From Clostridia bacterium (GTDB taxonomy: Bacteria; Bacillota_A; Clostridia; Oscillospirales; CAG-272): a stretch of DNA of 24,677 nt. The notes under the pieces were generated by a model. That model did no database searches. It saw only the letters and a program-made list of their open reading frames with translations, and was not told the DNA's origin. Of this stretch, positions 7,448 through 15,226 are shown piece by piece. The number at the start of each line of letters is the position of its first letter. Position 1 is the stretch's first letter. The position numbers and the translations under genes are program-made. The stretch spans positions 1 to 24,677 of the forward strand of contig JAFQLN010000033.1 of assembly GCA_017414585.1 (NCBI GenBank), written 5' to 3'.

Positions 7448-9784
7448 ATGGGAAAAATCAACCTTCTCTCCCCTTCCGTTGCTAATCTCATCGCTGCCGG
7501 CGAAGTCGTGGACCGTCCGGCTTCCGCTGTCAAGGAACTGCTCGAAAATGCCATCGACTCCGGTGCGACAGCGATCACGGTTGAGATTCAGCGCGGCGGA
7601 ATATCCTTTATTCGTGTTGCCGACGACGGGTGCGGCATCGAAAAGGACGATCTTGCCCCTGTCATCACCCGTCACTCCACCAGCAAAATCAGCACTGCCG
7701 CCGATCTCGATTCGATTTTCACGCTCGGGTTCCGCGGTGAAGCGCTTGCCGCCATTGCATCCGTGTCGAAACTGCGCATTTTCTCGAAAGTACGCGGGGC
7801 TGACATGGGAGCACTGCTTGAAGCGGACGGCGGAAAAATCCTCTCCGTCTCCGATACGGGCTGCCGCGAAGGGACAACGATCATCGTGGAGGATCTTTTC
7901 CACAATGTCCCCGCAAGACGAAAATTCCTGAAAAAAGATGCCACGGAAGCCATTGCCATCGGTGCTGTCGTGGAAAAAATCGCGCTTTCCCGCCCCGATA
8001 TCGCCTTCAAGTATATCTCCGACGGTGAAATCAAGTTCATGACCACCGGCAAAGGGGATCTCAGCGAGACGATCTGGGCACTGTTCGGCAAAGAGCTTGC
8101 CCACCGTTCCCTCAAAGTGGACCGCGAGGAAAACGGCATCCGCATCACGGGATACGTCTCCGAGCCCGATCTCTTCCGCTCGAACCGCAATATGGAGAAC
8201 TTCTTCATCAACGGACGGTACATCAAATCGAAAACCGCTTCCGCCGCGCTCGAGCAGGCATACTCCTCGAAAATTCCGCAGGACAAATTCCCGTTCTGCG
8301 TTCTGAATATCGAACTGAATCCTTCCTCTGTGGATGTCAACGTGCATCCCGCCAAGCTGGAAGTGAAGTTCGCCAACGAAAAAATCATCTTTGACGCAGT
8401 TTACTACGCGGTTCTGTCCGCGCTCGAAGCCGCCGCACAGAGACCGGAGCTTGAGCTGTCCGCCCGTTCTGCTGCCAAAGCCGCGGCGAAAAGTGCGCAG
8501 AGCAGCTTCAGCACCGCTTTTCTCCCGCAGGATGCAAAAACGAAACGCGCGGAACAGATTCGCATCGGTACGCCCGTGAAAACGGATCCGCCACCGGCTG
8601 CTGTGTCTTCCTCTGCGAAGCCTGCACCCGCGCACCCAAAAAGTCCTTCTTCCGCGCACGTGACGGACATTTCCTCCGTTGCCGATATGTTCCCGCCCGA
8701 GGAAGCGATTCCCTCTCCGGAAGAACTGCGGCAGGCGAACCGCGATGCATACGAAAATATCCGCCGTGCATCCGCCTTTGTTCCGCGCGGACTGACAATC
8801 CCGGACACGGAGACTGCGGACGACGGACGCACCAACGCACAGCGCGCCGCAGAACAGCTCCGGACACAGCGCGTCCCGCGTCCTCAACCCGTACCGGAAC
8901 CGAATGAATCGGAGCCGGAGCCGAATGAATCGGAACTGGAGCCGGAGCTGCCGAATCCAGAGCTGCCGGAGCCGGAGCCGCAGGTATCGGAGCCGGAGCT
9001 GCCGGACCCGGAGGTACCGCAGGAGGAATTCATCCCGATCCCTTCGGACGATGTTCCCCCCGGGGAAGTGCAGCTGCCGAAAGAAACTGACACATCGGCA
9101 CAAAGCGGTGCGCAGTCCATTGTGCTTCCCTCCGTAATCGAAATCCGCGAGGAAGATATTCCGGAATACTTCATTCTCGGCGAAGCGTTTAACTGCTACG
9201 TGATCGTCCAGACCGCCGACCGGCTTCTGATGATCGACAAGCATGCGGCGCACGAACGGATTCTCTTTGACGAGCTGTGCAGAAAAATGCACGCATCCGT
9301 CTTCAGCGGTCAGCGCGGCGGGCAGATGCTTCTTGCGCCGTACGACATTGACCTCTTGTCCCCGGAAGTGGATGCGCTCGGAGAATACGATGCACAGATC
9401 CGCGCACTGGGCTTTGATTACACGGTCGAAAAGGTCGGTGTCTCCTCTTACAAAGCGCACCTGATGCAGATTCCGGAAGATCTTGACACCGCATCCGCCG
9501 CAGAGCTGTTCACCACGCTCGCCGACAATCTGTCCGAAACCACGGCAAGTGTGCAGTCCGCCGCCGACACCTTCTTTGAATCCCGTCTGTGGCAGGCATC
9601 CTGCAAAGCCGCAATCAAAGGAGGACGGGTTTACGACACAGCGCACATCAAGTGGATCTGTGACCGTCTGCTCAAAAAGCCGGATGAAGACAACGCCGTG
9701 ATCCGCGTCTGTCCGCACGGTCGTCCGGTGGCGTTTGAAATCAAAAAATCCTCCATCGACCGACAGTTCGCACGCCTGACCTGA
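7448..9784 (+). CDS. mutL: DNA mismatch repair protein MutL (endonuclease type)
   Basis: A 778-residue protein, longer than the usual 600-650 because of its linker. The N-terminal GHKL ATPase shows ENAIDSGA (33-40), DDGCGIE (59-65) and FRGEALA (95-101), then VDVNVHPAKLEVKF near 296-309. A low-complexity Ala/Pro/Glu linker spans about 340-560 and contains an E-P-rich repeat (484-524). The C-terminal dimerisation/nuclease domain has DKHAAHE (597-603), corresponding to the DQHA(X)2E(X)4E metal motif with Lys for Gln. It also has ASCKAAIKGG near 717-726, CPHGRP (755-760) and a terminal IDRQFARL. The organism therefore probably uses nicking MutL rather than MutH. No good Shine-Dalgarno precedes the ATG at 7448; the start is fixed by the conserved GKINLLSPSVANLIAAGEVV. 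Confidence 0.97.
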   Translation: MGKINLLSPSVANLIAAGEVVDRPASAVKELLENAIDSGATAITVEIQRGGISFIRVADDGCGIEKDDLAPVITRHSTSKISTAADLDSIFTLGFRGEALAAIASVSKLRIFSKVRGADMGALLEADGGKILSVSDTGCREGTTIIVEDLFHNVPARRKFLKKDATEAIAIGAVVEKIALSRPDIAFKYISDGEIKFMTTGKGDLSETIWALFGKELAHRSLKVDREENGIRITGYVSEPDLFRSNRNMENFFINGRYIKSKTASAALEQAYSSKIPQDKFPFCVLNIELNPSSVDVNVHPAKLEVKFANEKIIFDAVYYAVLSALEAAAQRPELELSARSAAKAAAKSAQSSFSTAFLPQDAKTKRAEQIRIGTPVKTDPPPAAVSSSAKPAPAHPKSPSSAHVTDISSVADMFPPEEAIPSPEELRQANRDAYENIRRASAFVPRGLTIPDTETADDGRTNAQRAAEQLRTQRVPRPQPVPEPNESEPEPNESELEPELPNPELPEPEPQVSEPELPDPEVPQEEFIPIPSDDVPPGEVQLPKETDTSAQSGAQSIVLPSVIEIREEDIPEYFILGEAFNCYVIVQTADRLLMIDKHAAHERILFDELCRKMHASVFSGQRGGQMLLAPYDIDLLSPEVDALGEYDAQIRALGFDYTVEKVGVSSYKAHLMQIPEDLDTASAAELFTTLADNLSETTASVQSAADTFFESRLWQASCKAAIKGGRVYDTAHIKWICDRLLKKPDEDNAVIRVCPHGRPVAFEIKKSSIDRQFARLT
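8897..9019 (+). repeat. Degenerate E-P repeat inside the mutL linker
   Basis: Two adjacent 21-bp units (8897-8917 and 8918-8938) encode EPNESEP and EPNESEL. They are followed by degenerate GAGCCG/GAGCTGCCG repeats encoding PE, PEL and PEP steps to about residue 524. The repeats stay in frame and lie in the disordered linker between the ATPase and nuclease domains, so length changes would be tolerated. Confidence 0.75.
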
Positions 9785-9859
9785 CTTTTCCGACTCTGAC
9801 AATTCCGATACAGCCTTTAAAACCTTCATTATATATATTCCCATATACGGAGATTTTCC

Positions 9860-11002
9860 ATGTTTATTCTTATCAAATCCGATCCCGCGAGCAAAGCACG
9901 CCGCGGACGTCTGATCACTCCCCACGGTGTGATTGAAACCCCTGTTTTCATGAATGTTGCAACCTCTGCTGCCATCAAGGGCGGCGTTTCCGCGTTTGAC
10001 CTCAAGGACGTCAACTGTCAGGTCATGCTCTCGAACACCTACCACCTCCACATCCGTCCCGGTGACGCGCTTGTTGCCGGTCAGGGTGGTCTGCAGAAAT
10101 TCACCGGCTGGGATCGTCCCACGCTCACGGACTCCGGCGGATTCCAGGTCTTCTCTCTCGCCGGTCTGCGCAAGATCAAGGAAGAAGGCGTTACTTTTGC
10201 ATCCCACATCGACGGAAGACGCATTTTCATGGGTCCGGAAGAAAGTATGCGGATTCAGTCCCACCTCGCTTCGACCATTGCCATGGCGTTCGATGAATGC
10301 ATCGAAAACCCCGCCGAATACAACTATGTCCGCAACTCCTGCGACAGAACTACCCGCTGGCTGCGCAGATGCATCGAGGAAATGAAGCGGCTCAACTCCC
10401 TTGACGAGACGATCAACAAGGAACAGATGCTGTTTGCGATCAACCAGGGTTCGACCTATGCCGATCTCCGCATCCGTCACATGGAACAGATCCGCGACAT
10501 GGACGTAAACGGCTTTGCCATCGGGGGCTTAGCTGTCGGTGAGGAAACGGAAGAAATGTACCGCATTATCGAAGCGGTCGAGCCGTATATGCCCACGGAC
10601 AAGCCGCGCTATCTCATGGGTGTCGGCACGCCGTGCAACATTCTCGAAGCCGTTCACCGCGGTGTGGACTTCTTCGACTGCGTCATGCCGTCGAGAAACG
10701 CCCGCCACGGCAACCTGTTCACATGGCACGGCAAGATGAATCTGCTGAACGAAAAGTACATGGAAGACTCCCGCCCGATCGACGAAAACTGCGGCTGTCC
10801 CGCCTGCCGGAACCACTCCCGCGCATACATCCGTCATCTCATCAAGGCGAAGGAAGCACTCGGTATGCGTCTGGCTGTGCTCCACAACCTCTATTTCTAC
10901 AACGAACTGACGCAGAAAATCCGCGATGCCCTCGACGGGGATTATTACGAGAGCTTCTATCAGAAGTACCGCAATATCCTCGGCGAACGCAGTCAGGACT
11001 GA
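9860..11002 (+). CDS. tgt: tRNA-guanine transglycosylase (Tgt), divergent base-pocket type
   Basis: A 380-residue enzyme that swaps G34 for a deazaguanine base in tRNAs with GUN anticodons. The TIM barrel carries TDSGGFQ (90-96, D91), INQGSTYADLR (194-204, Q196), GGLAVGE (222-228) and the nucleophile in FFDCVMPSRN (D273). Zinc ligands are C311, C313, C316 (CGCPAC) and H342. At the position of Zymomonas Asp156 (canonical GSDI) this protein has ASTI (A137-T139-I140), so the base-contacting Asp is Thr. This matches a clostridial subgroup which I recall as linked to queuine salvage rather than preQ1 insertion. No queC/D/E/F, queA or queG gene lies nearby. The RBS GGAGA sits 6 nt before the ATG. 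The 75-bp gap after mutL shows no recognisable riboswitch. Confidence 0.95.
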   Translation: MFILIKSDPASKARRGRLITPHGVIETPVFMNVATSAAIKGGVSAFDLKDVNCQVMLSNTYHLHIRPGDALVAGQGGLQKFTGWDRPTLTDSGGFQVFSLAGLRKIKEEGVTFASHIDGRRIFMGPEESMRIQSHLASTIAMAFDECIENPAEYNYVRNSCDRTTRWLRRCIEEMKRLNSLDETINKEQMLFAINQGSTYADLRIRHMEQIRDMDVNGFAIGGLAVGEETEEMYRIIEAVEPYMPTDKPRYLMGVGTPCNILEAVHRGVDFFDCVMPSRNARHGNLFTWHGKMNLLNEKYMEDSRPIDENCGCPACRNHSRAYIRHLIKAKEALGMRLAVLHNLYFYNELTQKIRDALDGDYYESFYQKYRNILGERSQD

Positions 11003-11006
11003 CGCT

Positions 11007-11399
11007 ATGCCCGTGCTCTCGAGGATTCTCGGCAGAATCATCGGCTTTATCCCGACTGCCGTTCCGGTCTTTCTGGCTTGGCTGATCATGTCTCCCGTGC
11101 CTGCCACTTCGGAAATCTACCGCACGCCGCTGTACCGTCCTTCCGATGTGCCTTGGTTCATCTGGCTCTGGATCGTTCTTGCTGTCGTCAGCGACATTCT
11201 GCTGTGCATGAAGAAGGGCATTCCCGCCGGACTGGTTTTGGGTGCGTTTCCCTATGCCGCCGCGGCTCTTGTCATCCTGCTCACAGGACAGGGCGCTTTT
11301 CCCACGGAAATTTTTTGGATCCTCGGCGGATTTCTCTTCTTTTATATCCTTTACGCTGTCGTTTATTATGTCTTTTACCATGAGGCAGACAAAATATGA
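11007..11399 (+). CDS. Small integral membrane protein of unknown function
   Basis: A 130-residue protein I do not recognise. It has a short basic N-terminus and about four hydrophobic segments: residues 10-27, 48-67, 72-90 and 96-122. The periplasm-facing-type loop between the first two is PVPATSEIYRTPLYRPSDVP. The ATG at 11007 lies only 4 nt after the tgt stop, and the TGA stop overlaps the ATG of the ligase gene (11396-11399). It is thus clearly part of a tgt - membrane protein - lplA transcription unit. A longer in-frame start at 10926 would overlap tgt and is unlikely. A link to queuine or lipoate uptake is possible from context alone, but no transporter family signature is visible. Confidence 0.75.
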   Translation: MPVLSRILGRIIGFIPTAVPVFLAWLIMSPVPATSEIYRTPLYRPSDVPWFIWLWIVLAVVSDILLCMKKGIPAGLVLGAFPYAAAALVILLTGQGAFPTEIFWILGGFLFFYILYAVVYYVFYHEADKI

Positions 11400-12370
11400 T
11401 TTATATTGATACCAAATCCACCGATCCCTTTTACAATTTCGGATGCGAAGTGTATTTCGGGTCGGAAAAGCTGCTCGGCGACGATGTATTCCTCGTCTGG
11501 CATACCACCCCGTACCTCATCATCGGACGCTTTCAGAACGCGCTCGAGGAAATCAATGCCGAATATGCCCGCGAACACGGCATCGGTGTTGCAAGACGCG
11601 CTTCCGGCGGCGGAACGTGCTATCTGGACGAGGGCGGCTGGCAGTTTTCCTACATTGCTCCCTCGCGCGGCAACGATCTCTCCATTGAATTCGCGCGCTT
11701 TGTCAATCCCGTCGTCGATTTTCTCCGTTCGCTCGGACTGGACGCGGCACTGACGGGACGCAACGACATCACGGTATCGGGCAAAAAGGTGAGCGGAAAC
11801 TCCCAGTTCCGGCTCGGTTCCGTTGTGGTGCATCACGGAACGCTCCTGTATGATGAAAATCTCGAAGATCTCGTCCGAGCGACAACGCCCAAGGAATACA
11901 AAATCACGTCCAAGGCGATCAAGTCCGTCCGCGAACGGGTGACGAATATCCGCGAGCATCTCTCGTGCGACATGGGACTGTACGAATTCCGCGACGCGCT
12001 TGCCGATGCGCTGACGGATGCACGGTATGAAATCACGCCCGAAGATGACCGGCGCATCCGCGAGATAGCCGACGTGCGCTTCCGCGACCCTGCCGTGATT
12101 TACGCATCGACGCCGAAATTCGAGATGGAAAAAGAAATCCACCTCTCCGGCGGCACGTTTGTGGTCGGTCTGTCGGTCAAGGACGGCGTCATCGAACAAG
12201 CGGGCTTCACGGGCGACTTTTTCTCCGCAGACGATCCCGATGCCAATCCCGCATCCGTCCTCTGCGGCGTCCCGTTCACGCCGGAAGCCGTGCGGACTGC
12301 GCTCTCCGGACTGGGCACGTCTCTGTTCGGCGCCACCGCTGACGAGCTGACACGGGGAATTTTTGAATAA
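11396..12370 (+). CDS. lplA: Lipoate--protein ligase A family enzyme
   Basis: A 324-residue enzyme that activates free lipoate with ATP and attaches it to lysines of lipoyl domains (glycine cleavage H protein, E2 subunits). The BPL/LPL catalytic domain has RRASGGGTCYLDEGGWQFSY (67-86), GRNDITVSGKKVSGNSQ (121-137, with adenylate-binding K131) and VVHHGTLLYD (144-153). A C-terminal accessory domain follows (about 250-324, FTGDFFSADDPDA...). The first motif differs from the common SGGGAVYHDLGNLNFS form but resembles a second clostridial form (SGGGT.Y.D.GGWQF). No lipoylated protein gene is nearby. Its ATG overlaps the stop of the upstream membrane protein gene; GAGG lies about 10 nt upstream. 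Confidence 0.9.
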   Translation: MIYIDTKSTDPFYNFGCEVYFGSEKLLGDDVFLVWHTTPYLIIGRFQNALEEINAEYAREHGIGVARRASGGGTCYLDEGGWQFSYIAPSRGNDLSIEFARFVNPVVDFLRSLGLDAALTGRNDITVSGKKVSGNSQFRLGSVVVHHGTLLYDENLEDLVRATTPKEYKITSKAIKSVRERVTNIREHLSCDMGLYEFRDALADALTDARYEITPEDDRRIREIADVRFRDPAVIYASTPKFEMEKEIHLSGGTFVVGLSVKDGVIEQAGFTGDFFSADDPDANPASVLCGVPFTPEAVRTALSGLGTSLFGATADELTRGIFE

Positions 12371-12375
12371 AATAT

Positions 12376-12491
12376 AAAAAGAGGCTTCTGCATCCATGTC
12401 ATGAAGTGAAAGAATCGGGGATGAACTTTTTTGAAAAAGTTTCTCCCGCGTCTTCCGTTCATGACATTCATCATGCGGTCAGCCTCTTTTT
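12376..12491. terminator. Bidirectional terminator / triple-nested inverted repeat
   Basis: Three concentric perfect stems are present. The outer is AAAAAGAGGCT (12376-12386) with AGCCTCTTTTT (12481-12491). The middle is ATGTCATGAA (12396-12405) with TTCATGACAT (12458-12467). The inner is AACTTTTT (12424-12431) with AAAAAGTT (12434-12441). T-runs flank the outer stem on both sides, so it can terminate lplA (+) and the convergent araC-type gene (-). The right arm covers the last codons of that gene (stop at 12479). The size and nesting go beyond a simple terminator and suggest a mobile palindromic repeat. Confidence 0.75.
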
Positions 12492-13255
12492 TCTTCTGCG
12501 ATTTTTCGCTTTTCGCTCCAGATATGCGTCTGTCTCAGTCCCGTAGGCGTTACATTCATCATTTTCTTGAACTGTCTGGAGAAATAGCTGTAATGCCTGT
12601 ATCCGAGCGCACTGCTGATATCGGTCAGCGGCATATCCGTATTCAGCAGATAATCCTTCGCACATTCCATTTTTTTGCGGATAATATATTCCGTGATGGT
12701 TTCGCCGGTGTATTTTTTGAACAGATGATTGCAGTGATTCGGCGACATATAGACACTGCTGCCGACCTGCATGAGAGTAAGCGGTTCCGACAGGTGCGCG
12801 TCAATATAGTTTTTGATTCTGGCGATTACGTCATCGTCTTTTGAATACTGCGACTTATCGTACAGGTAATAATACAGCAGCAAAAAGAGATTTTTGAGCA
12901 TCTCTTCCGTGCTCTGCGATTCTTTTGCCGAGACTCTCGCTGCCAGATCAAGAATCAGCTGCAAATCCTCCGATATGCACTGACGGAGAACGCCGTGATA
13001 ATACGGAAGATTGTCCGTTTCATCAAAACTCACATTGAAACTCCAGTATTCCACATCTCTGGCACCTTCCCTCTGCCGCAGATCGCCCTTCTGAAATATA
13101 ACCGCGTCCCCGGCGTGCAGAACAACCGGTTCACGATTGAGCGAATAATGCATATTCCCTTTGAGCAGGAGCGTAATGTCGAGATAGCGAAGTTTTTCTT
13201 CCCCCAGATATGATGCGGCAGGAACATTCTTCTTATGCATACAAATGATATTCAT
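12479..13255 (-). CDS. AraC family transcriptional regulator
   Basis: A 258-residue regulator with an N-terminal cupin-like sensing domain (about 1-115, including VLHAGDAVIFQKGD) and a C-terminal double HTH of AraC/XylS type (about 150-250). The HTH region contains YIDAHLSEPLTLMQVGSSVY, LFKKYTGETITEYIIRKKM, the second recognition helix region DISSALGYRHYSYFSRQFKK, and TPTGLRQ. The RBS AGAAGGGGG lies a few nt before the ATG. It diverges from a lipoprotein solute-binding gene, which it probably controls together with itself in response to a sugar-like ligand. The 3' end sits in the right arm of the nested inverted repeat. The ligand is unknown. Confidence 0.92.
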   Translation of the reverse strand: MNIICMHKKNVPAASYLGEEKLRYLDITLLLKGNMHYSLNREPVVLHAGDAVIFQKGDLRQREGARDVEYWSFNVSFDETDNLPYYHGVLRQCISEDLQLILDLAARVSAKESQSTEEMLKNLFLLLYYYLYDKSQYSKDDDVIARIKNYIDAHLSEPLTLMQVGSSVYMSPNHCNHLFKKYTGETITEYIIRKKMECAKDYLLNTDMPLTDISSALGYRHYSYFSRQFKKMMNVTPTGLRQTHIWSEKRKIAEEKRG

Positions 13256-13345
13256 ATTTCCCCCTTCTGCCGCAGTTCATCCGGTGTTTTTTCACTTTCA
13301 AATGCTGTCCATCTGCAAACCGCAGTCATATCATGCATTTTATTT

Positions 13346-13374
13346 ATTATAAAATCTCAGTTTCCGAAAATCAA
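13346..13374 (-). promoter_or_regulatory. Promoter of the AraC-type regulator gene
   Basis: On the minus strand a -35 box TTGATT (13369-13374) and a perfect -10 box TATAAT (13346-13351) are spaced by 17 bp. The start of transcription would lie near 13340, leaving a leader of about 85 nt before the start codon at 13255. Confidence 0.6.
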
Positions 13375-13540
13375 TGAACTATAGAACGCCAATCCATCCA
13401 TTTTTATATTTTCCAACGATTCAGAAAAGCATACCATATTCTGCCGCCCGGAACAGAACAATCCAAAGCTGTCTTTGTTCATTATGCGGACAAAATCGTT
13501 CGATAGTATATCAATCCTGTACATTCCGTCATATTCTTCA

Positions 13541-13569
13541 TGGACTTTTCATACACTCTCTGCTATAAT
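13541..13569 (+). promoter_or_regulatory. Promoter of the solute-binding lipoprotein gene (extended -10)
   Basis: A -35-like TGGACT (13541-13546) lies 17 bp before a perfect -10 TATAAT (13564-13569). The -10 is preceded by TGC, making an extended -10. The weak -35 plus extended -10 fits activation by the adjacent AraC-type protein. The 376-bp divergent gap (13256-13631) otherwise shows no gene. Confidence 0.65.
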
Positions 13570-13631
13570 GAACACACAGCAACTCCTTGCATCTGGATTT
13601 TTTATATTTACTAAAGAAAGAGGAACTCACC

Positions 13632-15137
13632 ATGAAAAAAAAGCGTTTATTCTTAATGCTCCTTGCACTCCTGATGACAGCCTCCGCGTGCGGACAGACA
13701 CCGTCGGATTCCGAAAATTCCTCTGATCCGGTGAACGCCAACACCCCTGAAGTAGAGGAAACCGAAACAGAACTGAAGGACGCAGTACCCGAAAATCTTA
13801 CCTTTGGCGGCGCTGATTTTACCATTCTGGCCTCGAATGCTTACGGCGCTTCCTCCCTTGTTGAAGGAACAACCGGCGAAGCGTACAACGACGCTATTTA
13901 CAAAATGGAGCTGAATACCGAAAGTCGTCTGGATGTGAAGATTTCTGAGGTTCTCGACCCTGCCATGAATACGACAGCTGTTGAACTTGTAGCTGCCAAC
14001 GACACCACATACGACGCCTTCTCCATGACGGACAAAGATGCTACAACGGTTGCAAAGCAGGGCATCTTCTATCCCATGGCTGATATTCCTTATGTTGCTC
14101 TCGACCAGATTTACTGGGGCGACGGACTCAGCGAATCCCTGTCTCTCAAGGGGAAGAATTATTTTGCAATTTCCTCCTTCAATATGTATTCCATTGAACG
14201 CACCGCTATTGTACTCATGAACGAAGCTGTTGCAGCCAGACATCAGATCAAAGTTCCGTGGGATGAAGTATTCTCCGGCAAATGGACACAGGATATGTAT
14301 GCAGCTTACGACAATATTGCAACCAACGACGTCAACGGTGACGGTGTGATGGACGAAAAAGACTCCTACACCTTCGGTGCATCTGACGTAAGAGACGTTC
14401 CCGAAAAGTTTCTTTATGCTTCCGGCATGAAGCTGATTGATATCGACGAAGACGGTCTGCCTTATTGTTCCTTCTACGGCAGTGAAAAATTCATTGATAT
14501 CATGGAATATGCACGTAATATCTCCTATGGTCCTGATTGTTTATTCGGTACTACCTGTGAAACAGCGAATACAGCAATCAACTCCTCTGAAAAGATGTTT
14601 ATCTATGACCGCGAATTGTTTACCATTTCAGAATTCCGCTACCTGAATACAAGTAATGCAGACCTTTACCGTAACATGGAATCTGATTTCAGCATTCTTC
14701 CCATGCCCAAATATGATGAAGCACAGGACAGATACTATTCCCGTACCTGCAACACCATCTTCTCTCTGGTTCCCGTAACCGCAACGGATCTCGACAAAGC
14801 AGGCGCTGTACTGGAAGCTATGAGTTTTGAAGGCTACAAGACCGTTCTTCCCGCATACAAAGAAACTGCTATGAAGAATAAGGTAGCCCGCAATCAGGAA
14901 TCCGCTGATGCCATCCAGATCATTTACGATACCCGTGTTCTTGACCTTGCAAAGCTCTATCTGCCCGCACACTTCGATACCAAGATCTTCACGCCTCTTA
15001 AAGCAGGCAACAGCATCGTTACCATGTTTGAAGAACAGCGCAATGTCATTGAAACTTCCATCAATGACCTCGTTGCAGCGCTCACCGAACCGCAAGAAGC
15101 TGCAGCACTCACCGAACCGCAAGAAGCTGCTGAATAA
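13632..15137 (+). CDS. Extracellular solute-binding lipoprotein (ABC-type, probably carbohydrate)
   Basis: A 501-residue protein with a lipoprotein signal: MKKKRLFLMLL followed by a lipobox ending at C20 (TASAC). An acidic, Ser/Pro/Glu-rich linker to about residue 58 precedes the two-lobed binding fold. Residues 233-244 form a complete EF-hand-like calcium loop (DVNGDGVMDEKD, ligands D233, N235, D237, D241, D244), as in many carbohydrate-binding SBPs of Firmicutes. The C-terminus carries a tandem duplication. The ATG at 13632 is chosen over 13587 because AGAGGA precedes it and it gives the signal peptide. No permease or ATPase gene is adjacent, so the partner transporter must lie elsewhere or the protein acts as an orphan receptor. 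The divergent AraC regulator suggests substrate-dependent expression. Confidence 0.85.
   Translation: MKKKRLFLMLLALLMTASACGQTPSDSENSSDPVNANTPEVEETETELKDAVPENLTFGGADFTILASNAYGASSLVEGTTGEAYNDAIYKMELNTESRLDVKISEVLDPAMNTTAVELVAANDTTYDAFSMTDKDATTVAKQGIFYPMADIPYVALDQIYWGDGLSESLSLKGKNYFAISSFNMYSIERTAIVLMNEAVAARHQIKVPWDEVFSGKWTQDMYAAYDNIATNDVNGDGVMDEKDSYTFGASDVRDVPEKFLYASGMKLIDIDEDGLPYCSFYGSEKFIDIMEYARNISYGPDCLFGTTCETANTAINSSEKMFIYDRELFTISEFRYLNTSNADLYRNMESDFSILPMPKYDEAQDRYYSRTCNTIFSLVPVTATDLDKAGAVLEAMSFEGYKTVLPAYKETAMKNKVARNQESADAIQIIYDTRVLDLAKLYLPAHFDTKIFTPLKAGNSIVTMFEEQRNVIETSINDLVAALTEPQEAAALTEPQEAAE
15078..15131 (+). repeat. Tandem 27-bp duplication at the 3' end of the solute-binding gene
   Basis: Two units (15078-15104 and 15105-15131) differ at only two bases (GCG/GCA at the first codon and GCA/GCT at the last). 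Both encode ALTEPQEAA, residues 483-491 and 492-500, directly before the final Glu and stop. The near identity indicates a recent in-frame duplication. Confidence 0.9.
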
Positions 15138-15154
15138 AATCTGAATGAAATAAC

Positions 15155-15195
15155 AAAACTGCTGCATGGATTTTCTCGCTGTGCAGCAGTTTTTC
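15155..15195 (+). terminator. Strong rho-independent terminator, probably bidirectional
   Basis: A perfect 12-bp stem AAAACTGCTGCA (15155-15166) / TGCAGCAGTTTT (15182-15193) with a 15-nt loop and T-run, 17 nt after the stop of the solute-binding gene. On the minus strand the stem ends in TTTTGTTATTTC, so it can also stop the nucleoside hydrolase transcript. A second hairpin TTTTCTG (15191-15197) / CAGAAAA (15204-15210) overlaps its end. Confidence 0.85.
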
Positions 15196-15226
15196 TGTTT
15201 GATCAGAAAATCATATTCATCCGGAT

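Noticed and set aside
9785..9859. Possible preQ1 riboswitch before tgt
   Set aside because: The 75-bp gap lacks a recognisable preQ1-I stem-loop with an A-rich tail, and no strong hairpin was found.
7439..10480. A 1013-codon minus-strand open frame opposite mutL and tgt
   Set aside because: It is fully antisense to two genes with strong family motifs, its translation shows no recognisable domain, and long antisense frames are expected in this codon-biased, GC-rich coding sequence.
10926..11006. Longer N-terminus for the small membrane protein starting at 10926
   Set aside because: It would overlap the conserved end of tgt by 77 bp in another frame. The added residues are polar and unlike a membrane protein start, whereas 11007 is next to the tgt stop.
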